A program made the translations under genes and the position numbers. Source: a virus. Taken from it: a DNA stretch of 64,000 nucleotides. Location of the stretch: the IMG/VR virus record IMGVR_UViG_3300031251_000002, positions 62,001 to 126,000 of that record, one strand, 5' to 3'. The notes under the pieces were generated by a model. That model saw only the letters and a list, made by a program, of their open reading frames with translations, searched no databases and was not told where the DNA came from. This document shows, in pieces, positions 24,527 to 32,756 of this stretch. Position 1 is the stretch's first letter, and every line of letters starts with the position of its first letter.

Positions 24527-25200
24527 TGAGCGTCCAGATTAAAACTAATCTTGGCGGGCTTGGCTATCCCGCTGCTCTTGCTAACTACACTCCAATGAGC
24601 TTTTCCCTTTGGGTCCGCTTCATCACGTTCAATGGGACTTCGCAGCCCATGTTCGACATGGAAGACGCCGTGGACTCGCAGTTCAGCGCCTATATGGGCA
24701 ATGGGACCGCCGGTCCTCACCTGATGGACATGTCTACACGGGAAGCCGGGACAGATTTTCTCTTTGGCCCAAACGTTGCTCTCGGAGATTGGCATTGCTA
24801 TCAAGGAGCAGTCAACGATGCCTCTGATGGCGGTGTTTACGGGTATATCGACAGCGCCCAGTTTTTCAACACGTACACACCTATTGCGGTTAGCGGAACA
24901 GTTAACATCAACGCTGTTGGTGCCTACGGTAGCGGAGCTTCGTGGTGCAATGCCTACGTCTCACAATGTCGAGTCTGGACGGCTAAGTTGACATGGGAAG
25001 AGTTGGCTATTGAGCGCACCTCAGCAACGCATGTTAAAACAGCTAACTTATATGCCTCATGGCCGTTGTTAACGAACTTGCTTGACACTTCTGGGAACGG
25101 ACGGTCCTTGGTTCCAACTGGCACCATCTCGACAGACTACGCATTTGACTCGTCAACAGAGCCGCCTTTGTTTCCGCGCAGTCTTTGGTTGACACGGTAA
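24526..25200 (+). CDS. LamG/concanavalin-like lectin protein
   Basis: A 224-residue protein. The pattern S-F-S-L-W-V-R-F ... M-F-D-M-E-D ... W-H-C-Y-Q-G-A-V-N-D-A ... V-Y-G-Y-I-D-S ... Q-C-R-V-W-T-A-K-L-T-W-E-E-L ... L-Y-A-S-W-P-L-L ... D-T-S-G-N-G-R matches laminin-G-like jelly-roll domains, which bind sugars or proteins. It fills the entire protein. Its place after fibre 3 suggests a glycan-binding subunit at the fibre tip or a separate short fibre. Confidence 0.75.
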   Translation: MSVQIKTNLGGLGYPAALANYTPMSFSLWVRFITFNGTSQPMFDMEDAVDSQFSAYMGNGTAGPHLMDMSTREAGTDFLFGPNVALGDWHCYQGAVNDASDGGVYGYIDSAQFFNTYTPIAVSGTVNINAVGAYGSGASWCNAYVSQCRVWTAKLTWEELAIERTSATHVKTANLYASWPLLTNLLDTSGNGRSLVPTGTISTDYAFDSSTEPPLFPRSLWLTR

Positions 25201-25236
25201 GTAACGGCTTTTAAAATCACAAGTTAGAGGGTAACA

Positions 25237-25968
25237 ATGAGTAAAGCGGGCAAGCTAACACAAGAAGCCATTGGGTTTCACAACGCCAATATCGCAGCCG
25301 CTCAGACGCGGTTGGTTCAGGGCAGCAGCTACAAAGACGTATCCACGATCTGTGTTGTGCCAACGCGGGGGATGATCTCCGCCAAGGTGGTCCAATACTG
25401 GATGGGGATGATGAGTCCGATGAACCAGAAGTTCATGCGGATTTTCATGAGCGGGCTAGAGGTGGGCGAGGCGTACGAACAGGCAGTGGATCAGATCCTC
25501 GCGCACCCAGACCTGTCGAAGTGGAAGTACATCCTAACGCTTGAGGAGGACAACTGTCCGCCTCCGGACGGGCTGCTTAAGCTAATCGAGTCCATTGAGA
25601 TGCACAAGCTCGATGCGGTTGGTGGCCTTTACTGGACAAAAGGCGAGGGCGGTCAGCCGATGATCTACGGCAACCCCGGTGAGATGCCAAGAAACTTCAT
25701 CCCGCAGGTTCCGATTCAGAACGCGGTTCAGCCGTGTAACGGTCTTGGAATGGGGTTCACGCTCTTCCGGATGGACATGTTCAAGTCCGGCAAGATCGCT
25801 CGTCCATTCTTCAAGACCGTGCAGGAGTACAAGCCCTACGTCGGCGGTTCGACGTTCACTCAGGACTTGTTCTTTTTCAACAAGGCGTGTGATCAAGGGT
25901 TCAAGTTCGCTTCAGACAATCGAGTTCTCGTTGGGCACTATGATGCCCCTAATGATTTCATGTGGTGA
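25237..25968 (+). CDS. Glycosyltransferase (GT-A type)
   Basis: A 243-residue protein. It has the GT-A-type core: I-C-V-V-P-T-R-G near residue 36, W-K-Y-I-L-T-L-E-E-D105-N-C-P-P-P-D-G-L-L near residues 97-113 (acidic E-D-N replacing the usual D-x-D), A-V-G-G-L-Y-W-T, then N-G-L-G-M-G-F-T-L-F-R. This family transfers a sugar from a nucleotide donor. In phages such enzymes modify DNA, host envelope sugars or virion proteins. Its place inside the fibre cassette, next to a methyltransferase, favours virion or surface sugars. The donor and acceptor are unknown. Confidence 0.75.
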   Translation: MSKAGKLTQEAIGFHNANIAAAQTRLVQGSSYKDVSTICVVPTRGMISAKVVQYWMGMMSPMNQKFMRIFMSGLEVGEAYEQAVDQILAHPDLSKWKYILTLEEDNCPPPDGLLKLIESIEMHKLDAVGGLYWTKGEGGQPMIYGNPGEMPRNFIPQVPIQNAVQPCNGLGMGFTLFRMDMFKSGKIARPFFKTVQEYKPYVGGSTFTQDLFFFNKACDQGFKFASDNRVLVGHYDAPNDFMW

Positions 25969-25984
25969 GTAACAAGGAGTGTAT

Positions 25985-26557
25985 GTGGCTAAAAGTAAAG
26001 CAAAGCTAAAAGCGGTCTCCTCGGTAGTCGAAGCTGAACCCCTGAAGATCGACCTCGGCTGCGGGCAAAACAAGAAGCCCGGATTCACGGGGATTGATAT
26101 CGCTGCGGCTCCGGGCGTGGACATCGTTCACGACCTGATGGTGATGCCGTGGCCGTTTAAGAACGACTCGGTTGGCGAGGTCTTCTCGTCCCACACGATT
26201 GAGCATTTCACCGGCCCCCAGCGCGTCAAGTTCATGGAAGAGCTTTGGCGGGTGATGCAGGTGGGCGCAAACGCGACGTTCGTCTTCCCGTACTACAGTT
26301 CTTCACGGGCAATTCAGGATCCGTTTCACGCATGGCCCCCGTTGTGCGAAGCCTCCTTCCTGTACTTCAACAAGGGCTGGATGATCGCCAACAAGCTAGA
26401 CCACTACAACATCAAGTGTGACTTCGACTTCACCTACGGTTACGCCTTCAGCGGCCAGTTAGTAAATCGCCCTCAGGAGATGCGGGACTTTGCTATTCGC
26501 AACTACATCAATGCGGTTGATGACCTCCATGTAACACTTACTAAGAGGGCCGGATGA
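25985..26557 (+). CDS. SAM-dependent methyltransferase (class I)
   Basis: A 190-residue protein. GTG 25985 is preferred over GTG 25979 because AAGGAG ends five bases before it. Motif I is L-K-I-D-L-G25-C-G-Q-N-K-K-P-G-F, followed by G-I-D-I (acidic residue of the ribose site), V-D-I-V-H-D-L, and then S-S-H-T-I-E-H-F and E-L-W-R-V-M, as in class I methyltransferases of the Methyltransf_11 type, which often methylate sugars or small molecules. It is coupled in position to the glycosyltransferase, so O-methylation of a sugar is one possibility. It overlaps the next gene (ATGA). Confidence 0.8.
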   Translation: MAKSKAKLKAVSSVVEAEPLKIDLGCGQNKKPGFTGIDIAAAPGVDIVHDLMVMPWPFKNDSVGEVFSSHTIEHFTGPQRVKFMEELWRVMQVGANATFVFPYYSSSRAIQDPFHAWPPLCEASFLYFNKGWMIANKLDHYNIKCDFDFTYGYAFSGQLVNRPQEMRDFAIRNYINAVDDLHVTLTKRAG

Positions 26558-27342
26558 GTGATTACCCACCACTAAAGAATGCTGCGTACACAGCCCGCTT
26601 CCCGCTCTTCAACGCCCTCGGTTTCCTGACCGGGGCAAGCGGGTTTGTGTCCAACGTACAGCAAGATGGTGGGTCATTCGCTGCGACGACCAACACGGTT
26701 ACTGAGGATGCGGACGGCTTCTATCACCTAGCCCTGACCAGCGGTGAGATGAACGGGGACCAGATTCAGGTGGTCATTACGGCCACTGGAGCGTCCCCTG
26801 TGGCGATTGAGATCCACACGGTTGTCCGTCAGACCAAGGATCTCCTGTTCCCCAACACCTCGGGCCGTGGTCTCAACGTGGACGCGGCTGGCGAGGCCGA
26901 TGCGAACGTGGCCAAGTGGCTGACGGTTACGCCAAACGGTCTCCAGTCAGGTCGCGTGGACAGCTACACAGGAGCCATGGCGGCTGGGGTAATCACGGCC
27001 AGTGTTGTGGACACGACGCTCGATGTCTACACGGCTATCGTCACATTGACCCTAGACAGCACCAACACCAAGGACCGCTACCTTGTCGAGTTCTACAAGA
27101 ACGCGGTTCCGTGCGCCCATGGCGATGTCACTTCGCCAACGATTACGGTCTTCACGGAAGCCAGCGGCTCGATGCTCATCAACGCCGCTACGTTGACTGA
27201 AGTCAGCACGACCGGGTATTACTCGTACGATGAGGGCACGAATCGAATCACCAGAGGTTTGGGTTACTACGCCAAGACAAGTGCGACGATTGGCTCAGGA
27301 ACCCGTACGTGGGTAACGTCCGTGGTAACACGCGACGTATAA
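26554..27342 (+). CDS. Virion protein, paralogue of 16440 with extra C-terminal domain
   Basis: A 262-residue protein. Residues 10-95 repeat the pattern of the 16440 protein (Q-D-G-G-S-F-A-A-T-T-N ... D-G-F-Y-H-L-A-L-T-S-G-E-M-N-G-D-Q-I-Q-V). The remaining 165 residues differ and form two more beta-rich parts. The gene is followed by a repeat protein that pairs with the one after 16440. It overlaps the methyltransferase by four bases. Possibly a fibre-anchoring or baseplate-side protein. Confidence 0.6.
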   Translation: MSDYPPLKNAAYTARFPLFNALGFLTGASGFVSNVQQDGGSFAATTNTVTEDADGFYHLALTSGEMNGDQIQVVITATGASPVAIEIHTVVRQTKDLLFPNTSGRGLNVDAAGEADANVAKWLTVTPNGLQSGRVDSYTGAMAAGVITASVVDTTLDVYTAIVTLTLDSTNTKDRYLVEFYKNAVPCAHGDVTSPTITVFTEASGSMLINAATLTEVSTTGYYSYDEGTNRITRGLGYYAKTSATIGSGTRTWVTSVVTRDV

Positions 27343-27354
27343 GGGTATGCTGCT

Positions 27355-28674
27355 ATGCCCCTCCTTTTCCCACGCCGGATCTGGCCCGGTTTCTTCGACC
27401 AGCCATCCGCTTCGTTCGGCAATTTCTACTTCAACAGCCTAACCCTGTCCGCAATAGCCGGGTTTGCCGATACCGGTCTGTTGTCTGCTATCGGCTCGCT
27501 GAACCTCTCAGCAACCCCAGACTTCGTTCCAACTGACACCGCCTTCATGGTGGGGTCAGTTACCCTGTCTGGAGCGAGCGGCTTCTCAGTTACCGGGGAT
27601 CGTGGCATCTTCACCAACCTATCGCTTTCAGCGACAGGGGACATCGCGCTGGCCTCCAAGCTCGATGCGGTTGGAAACCTGACGATCACTGGTTCTTCTG
27701 CCCTCACGACAACGGATACGCTGGATGCTCTCGCGTCCTTACTGATCACAACCGGTACGGCGTTTTTCGATCCGACCTTTGGTAACAACTCGACTGGAAC
27801 GCTAGACTTTACCTGCGGTGCAACCATGAGCGTGGTTGGGCAGGTAGTCGCTTTCAACTCGTTGACCCTAGCGGCCTCGCCTACGTTCAACACATCGGCC
27901 CTGCTGACTGCGCTAGCGAATCTTTCGTTGTCTGCCCTGTCTGGCTTCTCAGACTCGGCGCAGTTGGTAACCTCAGGTGCGCTCACCCTTTCTGGCTCTG
28001 CGGCGTTCAGCGGTACAGGCAATTTCGTAGCGACTCTGACGCTGAACCTTTCCGCGATACCGGGTTTCTCAGAGAGCGTCACCAACGCGGCTGCTGGCAA
28101 CCTGTCCTTAACCGTTACTGGGAACATCTCTGATCTGGCACTCCTGAACGCGGTGGGCAGCGCCAACCTAGCCGTCGTGGCCGGTATCCCAGTAGTCGGC
28201 AACGCCGACCTTCACGTTCTGTTCGACTTGAACAGTAGCGTTGGCCTCTTCCCGTTGGGTGGGCTGAACATTGATACCAGCCTCTCCCTCAGCGCGGCTC
28301 CGACCTTCTTTGGCAGCATCACAAACACGTTTGACGCCTCACTCTCGCTGGATGCAGTAGCGAGCGACTTCAACGCAGCGGTGTTCGTGGGCAACGCGGC
28401 CACCCTGTCCTTGCCTGCTGGAGCCACGGTCAGCCCGATCACGCAGGCTGATCTCGTTGGCCATATCAACCTGACAACGACTGCGCTGTGGTTCGCTGAG
28501 ATCGCTTTCTTCATCGCCCCGGTTTACACCGTTCCGTTCTATCTGGCGCTACTCACCTCGACACCGACAGAGCTTGAGGTTGTCCGAGTAACCCCTATCA
28601 GTGTTGCTTTGACGGTCGATACGCCAACCAACGTGGTTCTAGAATCCGATACACCCAAGACGTTAATTCATTGA
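27355..28674 (+). CDS. Repeat protein, larger paralogue of 16958
   Basis: A 439-residue protein with about 14 degenerate repeats of roughly 26 residues (for example L-S-A-I-G-S-L-N-L-S-A-T-P-D-F and L-T-A-L-A-N-L-S-L-S-A-L-S-G-F-S-D-S-A), from about residue 20 to 385. A short unique C-terminus ends T-P-K-T-L-I-H. The repeats match those in the 306-residue protein at 16958. A beta-solenoid or elongated fibre is likely. No named family is recognised. Confidence 0.6.
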   Translation: MPLLFPRRIWPGFFDQPSASFGNFYFNSLTLSAIAGFADTGLLSAIGSLNLSATPDFVPTDTAFMVGSVTLSGASGFSVTGDRGIFTNLSLSATGDIALASKLDAVGNLTITGSSALTTTDTLDALASLLITTGTAFFDPTFGNNSTGTLDFTCGATMSVVGQVVAFNSLTLAASPTFNTSALLTALANLSLSALSGFSDSAQLVTSGALTLSGSAAFSGTGNFVATLTLNLSAIPGFSESVTNAAAGNLSLTVTGNISDLALLNAVGSANLAVVAGIPVVGNADLHVLFDLNSSVGLFPLGGLNIDTSLSLSAAPTFFGSITNTFDASLSLDAVASDFNAAVFVGNAATLSLPAGATVSPITQADLVGHINLTTTALWFAEIAFFIAPVYTVPFYLALLTSTPTELEVVRVTPISVALTVDTPTNVVLESDTPKTLIH

Positions 28675-28681
28675 GGTTTAA

Positions 28682-29023
28682 ATGCTGAACCCTTTCACAC
28701 TTGTAGAAGATGATCTGCTGCCGTCGCTTGTTGCCTTTCTTCGCAACGCGGATGGGTCGCCCATGGACCTCACCAGCACGAACGTGAAGTTCTGTATGAG
28801 TACCCAAGACCTGTCCGATGTTCGGATTGACCATGCCCCCTGCACGGTAGTGGATGCCGTGAACGGGAAGGTGCAATACGACTGGGTAGAGCCAAACACC
28901 GCTACCCCCGGCACCTTCGCTGCCCAATTTAAGGTGATCGTAACAACCCTTGCAGGCGACAAGGTAATGACGGTTCCGACCGAGGAGCCGCTGCTGATCG
29001 TTATCGTCCCGAGGCAGGCATGA
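28682..29023 (+). CDS. BppU-like N-terminal domain protein (baseplate/fibre attachment)
   Basis: A 113-residue protein after GAGG. It has the pattern E-D-D-L-L-P-S-L-V-A-F-L-R-N-A-D-G-S-P-M-D-L-T ... V-K-F-C-M ... V-V-D-A-V-N-G-K-V-Q-Y-D-W ... P-G-T-F-A-A-Q-F-K-V, typical of the BppU N-terminal fold known from baseplates of Gram-positive phages. The small size suggests only this one domain. It probably links fibres to another virion part. It overlaps the next gene by four bases. Confidence 0.65.
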   Translation: MLNPFTLVEDDLLPSLVAFLRNADGSPMDLTSTNVKFCMSTQDLSDVRIDHAPCTVVDAVNGKVQYDWVEPNTATPGTFAAQFKVIVTTLAGDKVMTVPTEEPLLIVIVPRQA

Positions 29024-29532
29024 CCGATCCGAAGTTCCCGGCACCCCCGGATGCTGAGGGGTGGGCATCGTTTCAGAGCGAAATTTACAGCACGATGATG
29101 CAGCGGGTCACGGTCTACCCGTACACAACGAAGGTTGTTACCTTAGCTGACAACACGTATGGAGAAGACATGGCGCAGGAGTGGCCAGAGTGGCTTTCCT
29201 ACGTCACGCCTGTCTACATCGCCGTCAGGCCGGGTTGGAAGACCAAAGTCACCGCAGAAGGCGTGGATGAGGAACGCCCGCTAACCCTTTGCTTTGACAG
29301 GGACTTAATCCTCAAATCGGGGAAACCACTTCCGGCGACCGGGTTTTTGATCTACATCCAAGGCGAATACTACCGGGTCATGCAGGACAACCCGGCTGAC
29401 TACTTTGCTAACCTCGACCGGGTATTCACACATGTCGTATTAGTTCAGCGTTATCGCACAGAAAGTGTCTCCCGAGGGGATATTACAGGTGAGGAACCAC
29501 CGGTAGATCGCTCTGATTACCCCCATGAGTAA
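29020..29532 (+). CDS. Hypothetical connector-region protein
   Basis: A 170-residue protein with an ATGA overlap. It has aromatic-rich globular sequence (V-T-V-Y-P-Y-T-T-K, W-P-E-W-L-S-Y-V-T-P-V-Y-I-A-V-R-P-G-W-K) and the segment T-G-F-L-I-Y-I-Q-G-E-Y-Y-R-V-M-Q-D-N, which has the feel of a head-tail joining protein. The last 50 bases overlap the C-terminus of the antisense HNH gene. It begins the connector set that includes the HK97-gp10-like gene at 30348. Confidence 0.55.
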   Translation: MTDPKFPAPPDAEGWASFQSEIYSTMMQRVTVYPYTTKVVTLADNTYGEDMAQEWPEWLSYVTPVYIAVRPGWKTKVTAEGVDEERPLTLCFDRDLILKSGKPLPATGFLIYIQGEYYRVMQDNPADYFANLDRVFTHVVLVQRYRTESVSRGDITGEEPPVDRSDYPHE

Positions 29533-29974
29533 CATGCTTCCAAATTTTTCTCTTGATGATTTGTCGTATGGTTCCGGTAGTTACTTTGTATTCTCGGGCT
29601 AGAGTAGTTTGTGAGACTTTGGGGTAAAGCTTCAATATGTTAAGAACATCGCTTTCGGTGAGTTTTGCACGTACATGGCCTTCTCCGTGTGGTGTTCGTC
29701 CTTTTATGGTCTTGTCAGCCGCGTTGTCTGACCGGTTACCGAGAAACAGGTGGGCTGGGTTACAGCAGGGGGGATTATCACAATGATGCAAAACACACCC
29801 ACCCGGAGGGATTGGTCCGCGAGTCAATTCCCACGCCATCCGGTGTGCAAAGATCGAAGCGCGAGCCGTTCCGGGGCGATGAAACCACCCATAACCAGTT
29901 CGATGGGTAGCGGCTTGCCATTTCCAGCAATCGTGGGGTCCGAGGACTTGCACCTTGCTCCAGAATTTTGTCAT
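29483..29974 (-). CDS. HNH homing endonuclease (HNH_3 type) with C-terminal HTH
   Basis: A 163-residue protein, the only convincing minus-strand gene here. Pattern: D-C-W-K-W-Q ... H-R-M-A-W-E-L-T-R-G-P-I-P-P-G ... V-L-H-H-C-D-N-P-P-C-C-N-P-A-H-L-F-L-G, then N-A-A-D-K-T-I-K-G-R, the classic HNH_3 core. The C-terminus (A-K-L-T-E-S-D-V-L-N-I-L-K-L ... L-A-R-E-Y-K-V-T-T-G-T-I-R-Q-I) is a helix-turn-helix. A TATACT box lies 6 bases before the ATG on this strand, so it may have its own promoter with almost no leader. It is inserted between two connector genes and overlaps the upstream one by 50 bases. Confidence 0.9.
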   Translation of the reverse strand: MTKFWSKVQVLGPHDCWKWQAATHRTGYGWFHRPGTARASIFAHRMAWELTRGPIPPGGCVLHHCDNPPCCNPAHLFLGNRSDNAADKTIKGRTPHGEGHVRAKLTESDVLNILKLYPKVSQTTLAREYKVTTGTIRQIIKRKIWKHVTHGGNQSDLPVVPHL

Positions 29975-29988
29975 ATGGGGAGTATACA

Positions 29989-30348
29989 GTGAATGAATCT
30001 CTTCGGGCTGTAATCACCCAGCAGATGCTTCAGGAAGCCATTGATCAGGACAAGGCGGTAATCAACGCCAAGCTGGCGCTGGCTCAGTCATACATTGATA
30101 AGGCTCATGGCTTGATGCAGGAAGTCAACGATCAGACGGACCAGACGGCTTCCCGCGTTCGGGCTGCGGGCGTTACTCCTAAGGTGGATCCGTCTGCAAT
30201 CAAAGCTGATGCCTACGACACGACCTCCGCACTTGCCAAGGCGAGCTACTCGCTCGGACGCATGCTCGGCAAGGTGGCGGTGTTCTTTGCTGGAATGGCA
30301 GTTGGTGGTCTGGTTGGCGGGGGTAACAATTACAAGCCCTCTCTCTGA
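29989..30348 (+). CDS. Hypothetical protein with C-terminal hydrophobic segment
   Basis: A 119-residue protein from GTG 29989 (GGGGAG six to seven bases upstream); a TTG at 29968 is possible but overlaps the endonuclease start. It is helical and Ala/Gln-rich, with a C-terminal hydrophobic stretch (V-A-V-F-F-A-G-M-A-V-G-G-L-V-G-G) that may be a membrane segment or a glycine-rich tail. The stop overlaps the next ATG by one base. The role is unknown; the neighbours are connector proteins. Confidence 0.5.
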   Translation: MNESLRAVITQQMLQEAIDQDKAVINAKLALAQSYIDKAHGLMQEVNDQTDQTASRVRAAGVTPKVDPSAIKADAYDTTSALAKASYSLGRMLGKVAVFFAGMAVGGLVGGGNNYKPSL

Positions 30349-30881
30349 TGCAGATCACGCAAGAAGGGGCGCAGCCGGTTGGGCTGATGCTCCCCTACGA
30401 CAAGCGTGGCGAGACAGTCTCTTCGACTGTCAAAGGCAAGATGCTGTCATCGGCTCGCTGGCTGGCGCGAGAGATCAGGAAACGAATCCGCGATCAGGTC
30501 TACAACTGGCCTGACCTGACCGAACGATACTTGCAATGGAAGGAAGAACAGGGGCTTGATACACGGACACTGATTGCTTACGGCTACTACATAAACGCCA
30601 TCCAAGCATGGGAAACCAAAGGTGGGGTTGTTGTAGGAGTCGAGGATCGTGTTCACCGTGTCTCAGGCATCCCGTTACGGCTGATTGGTCTGTGGCTGGA
30701 GTACGGAACCTTCAACCCTGATGGCTCTGTTCGCATGCCAGCGCGGCCTCACTGGAGACCGACGATTCTAGACTGGAAGAACAACAAGTACCGAAGCGAC
30801 CGGAGAGAGATTCAGAAGATGATGGCGGATGACGCCAAGAAGTCTCTCCGGACGGCGTTACGAAAGACACTAAAGCGATGA
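30348..30881 (+). CDS. HK97-gp10-like tail-completion protein
   Basis: A 177-residue protein. The segment L-I-G-L-W-L-E-Y-G-T-F ... R-M-P-A-R-P-H-W-R-P matches the signature E-Y-G-T ... P-A-R-P of HK97 gp10-type proteins, which help complete the head-tail joint or tail terminator. The N-terminal part is basic and helical, as usual. The gene overlaps both neighbours (TGATG before, ATGA after), consistent with a connector operon. Confidence 0.75.
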   Translation: MQITQEGAQPVGLMLPYDKRGETVSSTVKGKMLSSARWLAREIRKRIRDQVYNWPDLTERYLQWKEEQGLDTRTLIAYGYYINAIQAWETKGGVVVGVEDRVHRVSGIPLRLIGLWLEYGTFNPDGSVRMPARPHWRPTILDWKNNKYRSDRREIQKMMADDAKKSLRTALRKTLKR

Positions 30882-31723
30882 CTGCTCCTACATACACGCT
30901 GCGTACCAATCCGTTCGTTGTCTACGACAACGCGGTGCAGGCTTTTCTTGAGCAGACGGTGGTGGGCGACAAGGGCAAGCTGGAGTCGGTTCCTATCAAT
31001 TTCGCTACCCCTCGAAAAGAGTTTGCGTCCCAGCTAACCCTCAATCCCAAGAACGTCGATCCGATTACACGGACAACGCCGGTTGACAACCCACGTACTC
31101 AGAAGACGGTTCCGTACCCGACGCTTGGCATTCTTCGGATGTCGCCAGTGTTTGACTCCTCTCGCTTTCGTCCACTCGTAGAGCGGAAGCTGAAGATCCT
31201 CGACCGTAATCGTGCATGGATGCAAGCGCGGTATGCCCTTCCGTGGGATCTTCAGTACCAGATTGACATGCGAGCCAAGTACCGGACGCACCTCAATCAG
31301 ATGATCAACAACATGTTTCTGAAGTTCTACGAGCCATGGATGCCCGTCACCGTTGACTGGGGTGACCCATACGGTGTTAAGAACGTGTACATGCACTTGG
31401 AGGGCTTGACCGACAACTCGGTGCTGGAGGTTGAGGACGAGAACAAGGACCGTGTTCTTCGTGCAACGGCTACGCTGACGCTCAAGGCATGGTTCCTTCA
31501 GAAGCTCACCCAGACGCCGACTGCTCTTCAGATTTACACGGACATCTACGCCGTTCCCATCTGGGAGAGCGTCGAGGACGCGGAAGCGGAGAACGAGACG
31601 ACGTTAATCGAGTCTCACGAAATCTCAGCCGATGCGTTGGCAAAGCAGGTAGACGATGCCGCAGCCGAGAAGGCTGCGCTGGAAGAGAAGGAAGAACGCC
31701 GTCATTGGGTTCACAAACTATAG
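30878..31723 (+). CDS. Putative tail-terminator / tail-completion protein
   Basis: A 281-residue protein. It has the look of a structural adaptor: aromatic-rich globular N-terminus with L-P-W-D-L-Q-Y-Q-I-D-M (residues near 120-135), then V-T-V-D-W-G-D-P-Y-G, and a long acidic, helical C-terminal tail ending W-V-H-K-L. It follows the HK97-gp10-like gene and precedes the 264-residue protein and sheath region, a place usually taken by a tail-terminator. The name is inferred mostly from position. Confidence 0.5.
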   Translation: MTAPTYTLRTNPFVVYDNAVQAFLEQTVVGDKGKLESVPINFATPRKEFASQLTLNPKNVDPITRTTPVDNPRTQKTVPYPTLGILRMSPVFDSSRFRPLVERKLKILDRNRAWMQARYALPWDLQYQIDMRAKYRTHLNQMINNMFLKFYEPWMPVTVDWGDPYGVKNVYMHLEGLTDNSVLEVEDENKDRVLRATATLTLKAWFLQKLTQTPTALQIYTDIYAVPIWESVEDAEAENETTLIESHEISADALAKQVDDAAAEKAALEEKEERRHWVHKL

Positions 31724-31730
31724 GTGATTT

Positions 31731-32525
31731 ATGGCAGACCAGATTCCAGACGATAAGAAGGCGGGACGTTTCGTGATTCCGGTTGACTACATCAACGCAG
31801 CAACGGGTGTTACAGACGAGGACGCCTTGAAGGTAATGAATGCCCTCCAGATTCAGCTAGATCGTGACTTCGCCCCAGTATGGGGTGTTGACTGCGCCTT
31901 GACCTTCGTTGGCAAGGGCAAGGCAGGAGCCAAGGATCATTGGTGGCTCGTCCTGCTCGACACCGCAGATCAGGCTGGTGCCCTTGGCTACCACGACCTG
32001 ACCGACACCGGCCTCCCAATTGGCAAGGTCTTCGTCAAGACAACCATGGACGATGGCGGGCAGTGGAGCGTCACATCTTCACATGAATTGATGGAGATGC
32101 TGATCGACCCGTGGATCAACCTCTGCGTCCTGACTCAGAGCTTCCCCGGCGCGGGTGGGGAACTAGTCCTAGTCGCCTACGAAGTTGCCGACGCACCCGA
32201 AGACGACCAGTTCGGCTACCCGATCAACGGGGTTCAGGTTTCAGATTTTGTCTACCCAGCCTACTTTGAGGAGTCGCCGGTATCGAGCGCCAAGCTTGAC
32301 CATCTCGGCCACATTACCTCCCAGTTCCAGATCCTCTCGGGCGGCTACCTGTCCATGATGGCGCTTAAGGGCGCGTCTGGCTGGCGACAGGTTACTAACC
32401 GTGCCAACGTTTCGGCTCGCGCTGCGTATCGTGATCTTCCGCAGGTTGGCTCTCGTCGTGAGCGCCGTCAGCGCGGGGTTTCCAACTATATGAATTCCAA
32501 CGTGTTAGCAGGACCGGGAGCCTAG
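31731..32525 (+). CDS. Protein with zincin-like H-E-L-M-E-M motif
   Basis: A 264-residue protein. Its centre reads A-L-G-Y-H-D-L-T-D-T-G-L-P-I-G-K-V-F-V ... W-S-V-T-S-S-H-E-L-M-E-M-L-I-D-P, a conserved phage/bacterial pattern with a metallopeptidase-like helix (HE-xxx-M rather than HExxH). An aspartate-proline after the helix and a later H may complete a metal site. Peptidase activity is unproven; it may be a degenerate zincin fold used structurally. It starts nine bases after the upstream stop and is followed by a small gene. Confidence 0.6.
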   Translation: MADQIPDDKKAGRFVIPVDYINAATGVTDEDALKVMNALQIQLDRDFAPVWGVDCALTFVGKGKAGAKDHWWLVLLDTADQAGALGYHDLTDTGLPIGKVFVKTTMDDGGQWSVTSSHELMEMLIDPWINLCVLTQSFPGAGGELVLVAYEVADAPEDDQFGYPINGVQVSDFVYPAYFEESPVSSAKLDHLGHITSQFQILSGGYLSMMALKGASGWRQVTNRANVSARAAYRDLPQVGSRRERRQRGVSNYMNSNVLAGPGA

Positions 32526-32527
32526 GT

Positions 32528-32692
32528 ATGTCGAAGTCTATTGCGGAGTTCGTGGATGCCTTGGTAGGCAAGGAACTTGATGAGATCACTACTACAGGTG
32601 ACATCGCCATTGTTCCGATGGGTATGAAGAAAAAGCCAGATCCGGAAGACGACGTAGACGCTTTGGACAAAGAGGCCAAGGTAAAGGATTGA
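32528..32692 (+). CDS. Small acidic protein, 54 residues
   Basis: A short gene beginning two bases after the previous stop (GGTATG). It encodes 54 residues with a hydrophobic N-terminal helix (S-I-A-E-F-V-D-A-L-V-G-K-E-L), a Met-Gly segment and a charged tail with several D-D and K-K pairs. The tight spacing and codon pattern support it as real. The function is unknown. Confidence 0.55.
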   Translation: MSKSIAEFVDALVGKELDEITTTGDIAIVPMGMKKKPDPEDDVDALDKEAKVKD

Positions 32693-32729
32693 CTTTTTAA
32701 CAGTTTCGGTCGGTTAACCCCCTAAATCT

Positions 32730-32738
32730 GGATACTTA
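32730..32738 (+). promoter_or_regulatory. Candidate promoter element (GGATACTTA)
   Basis: This nine-base motif occurs 18 bases before the 32757 ATG. The same motif precedes the genes at 56513 and 62589, and a close form precedes the sheath gene. The GATACT core could be a -10 box; no good -35 is seen. Confidence 0.35.
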
Positions 32739-32756
32739 GGAAAGAAGGGAGATTCT

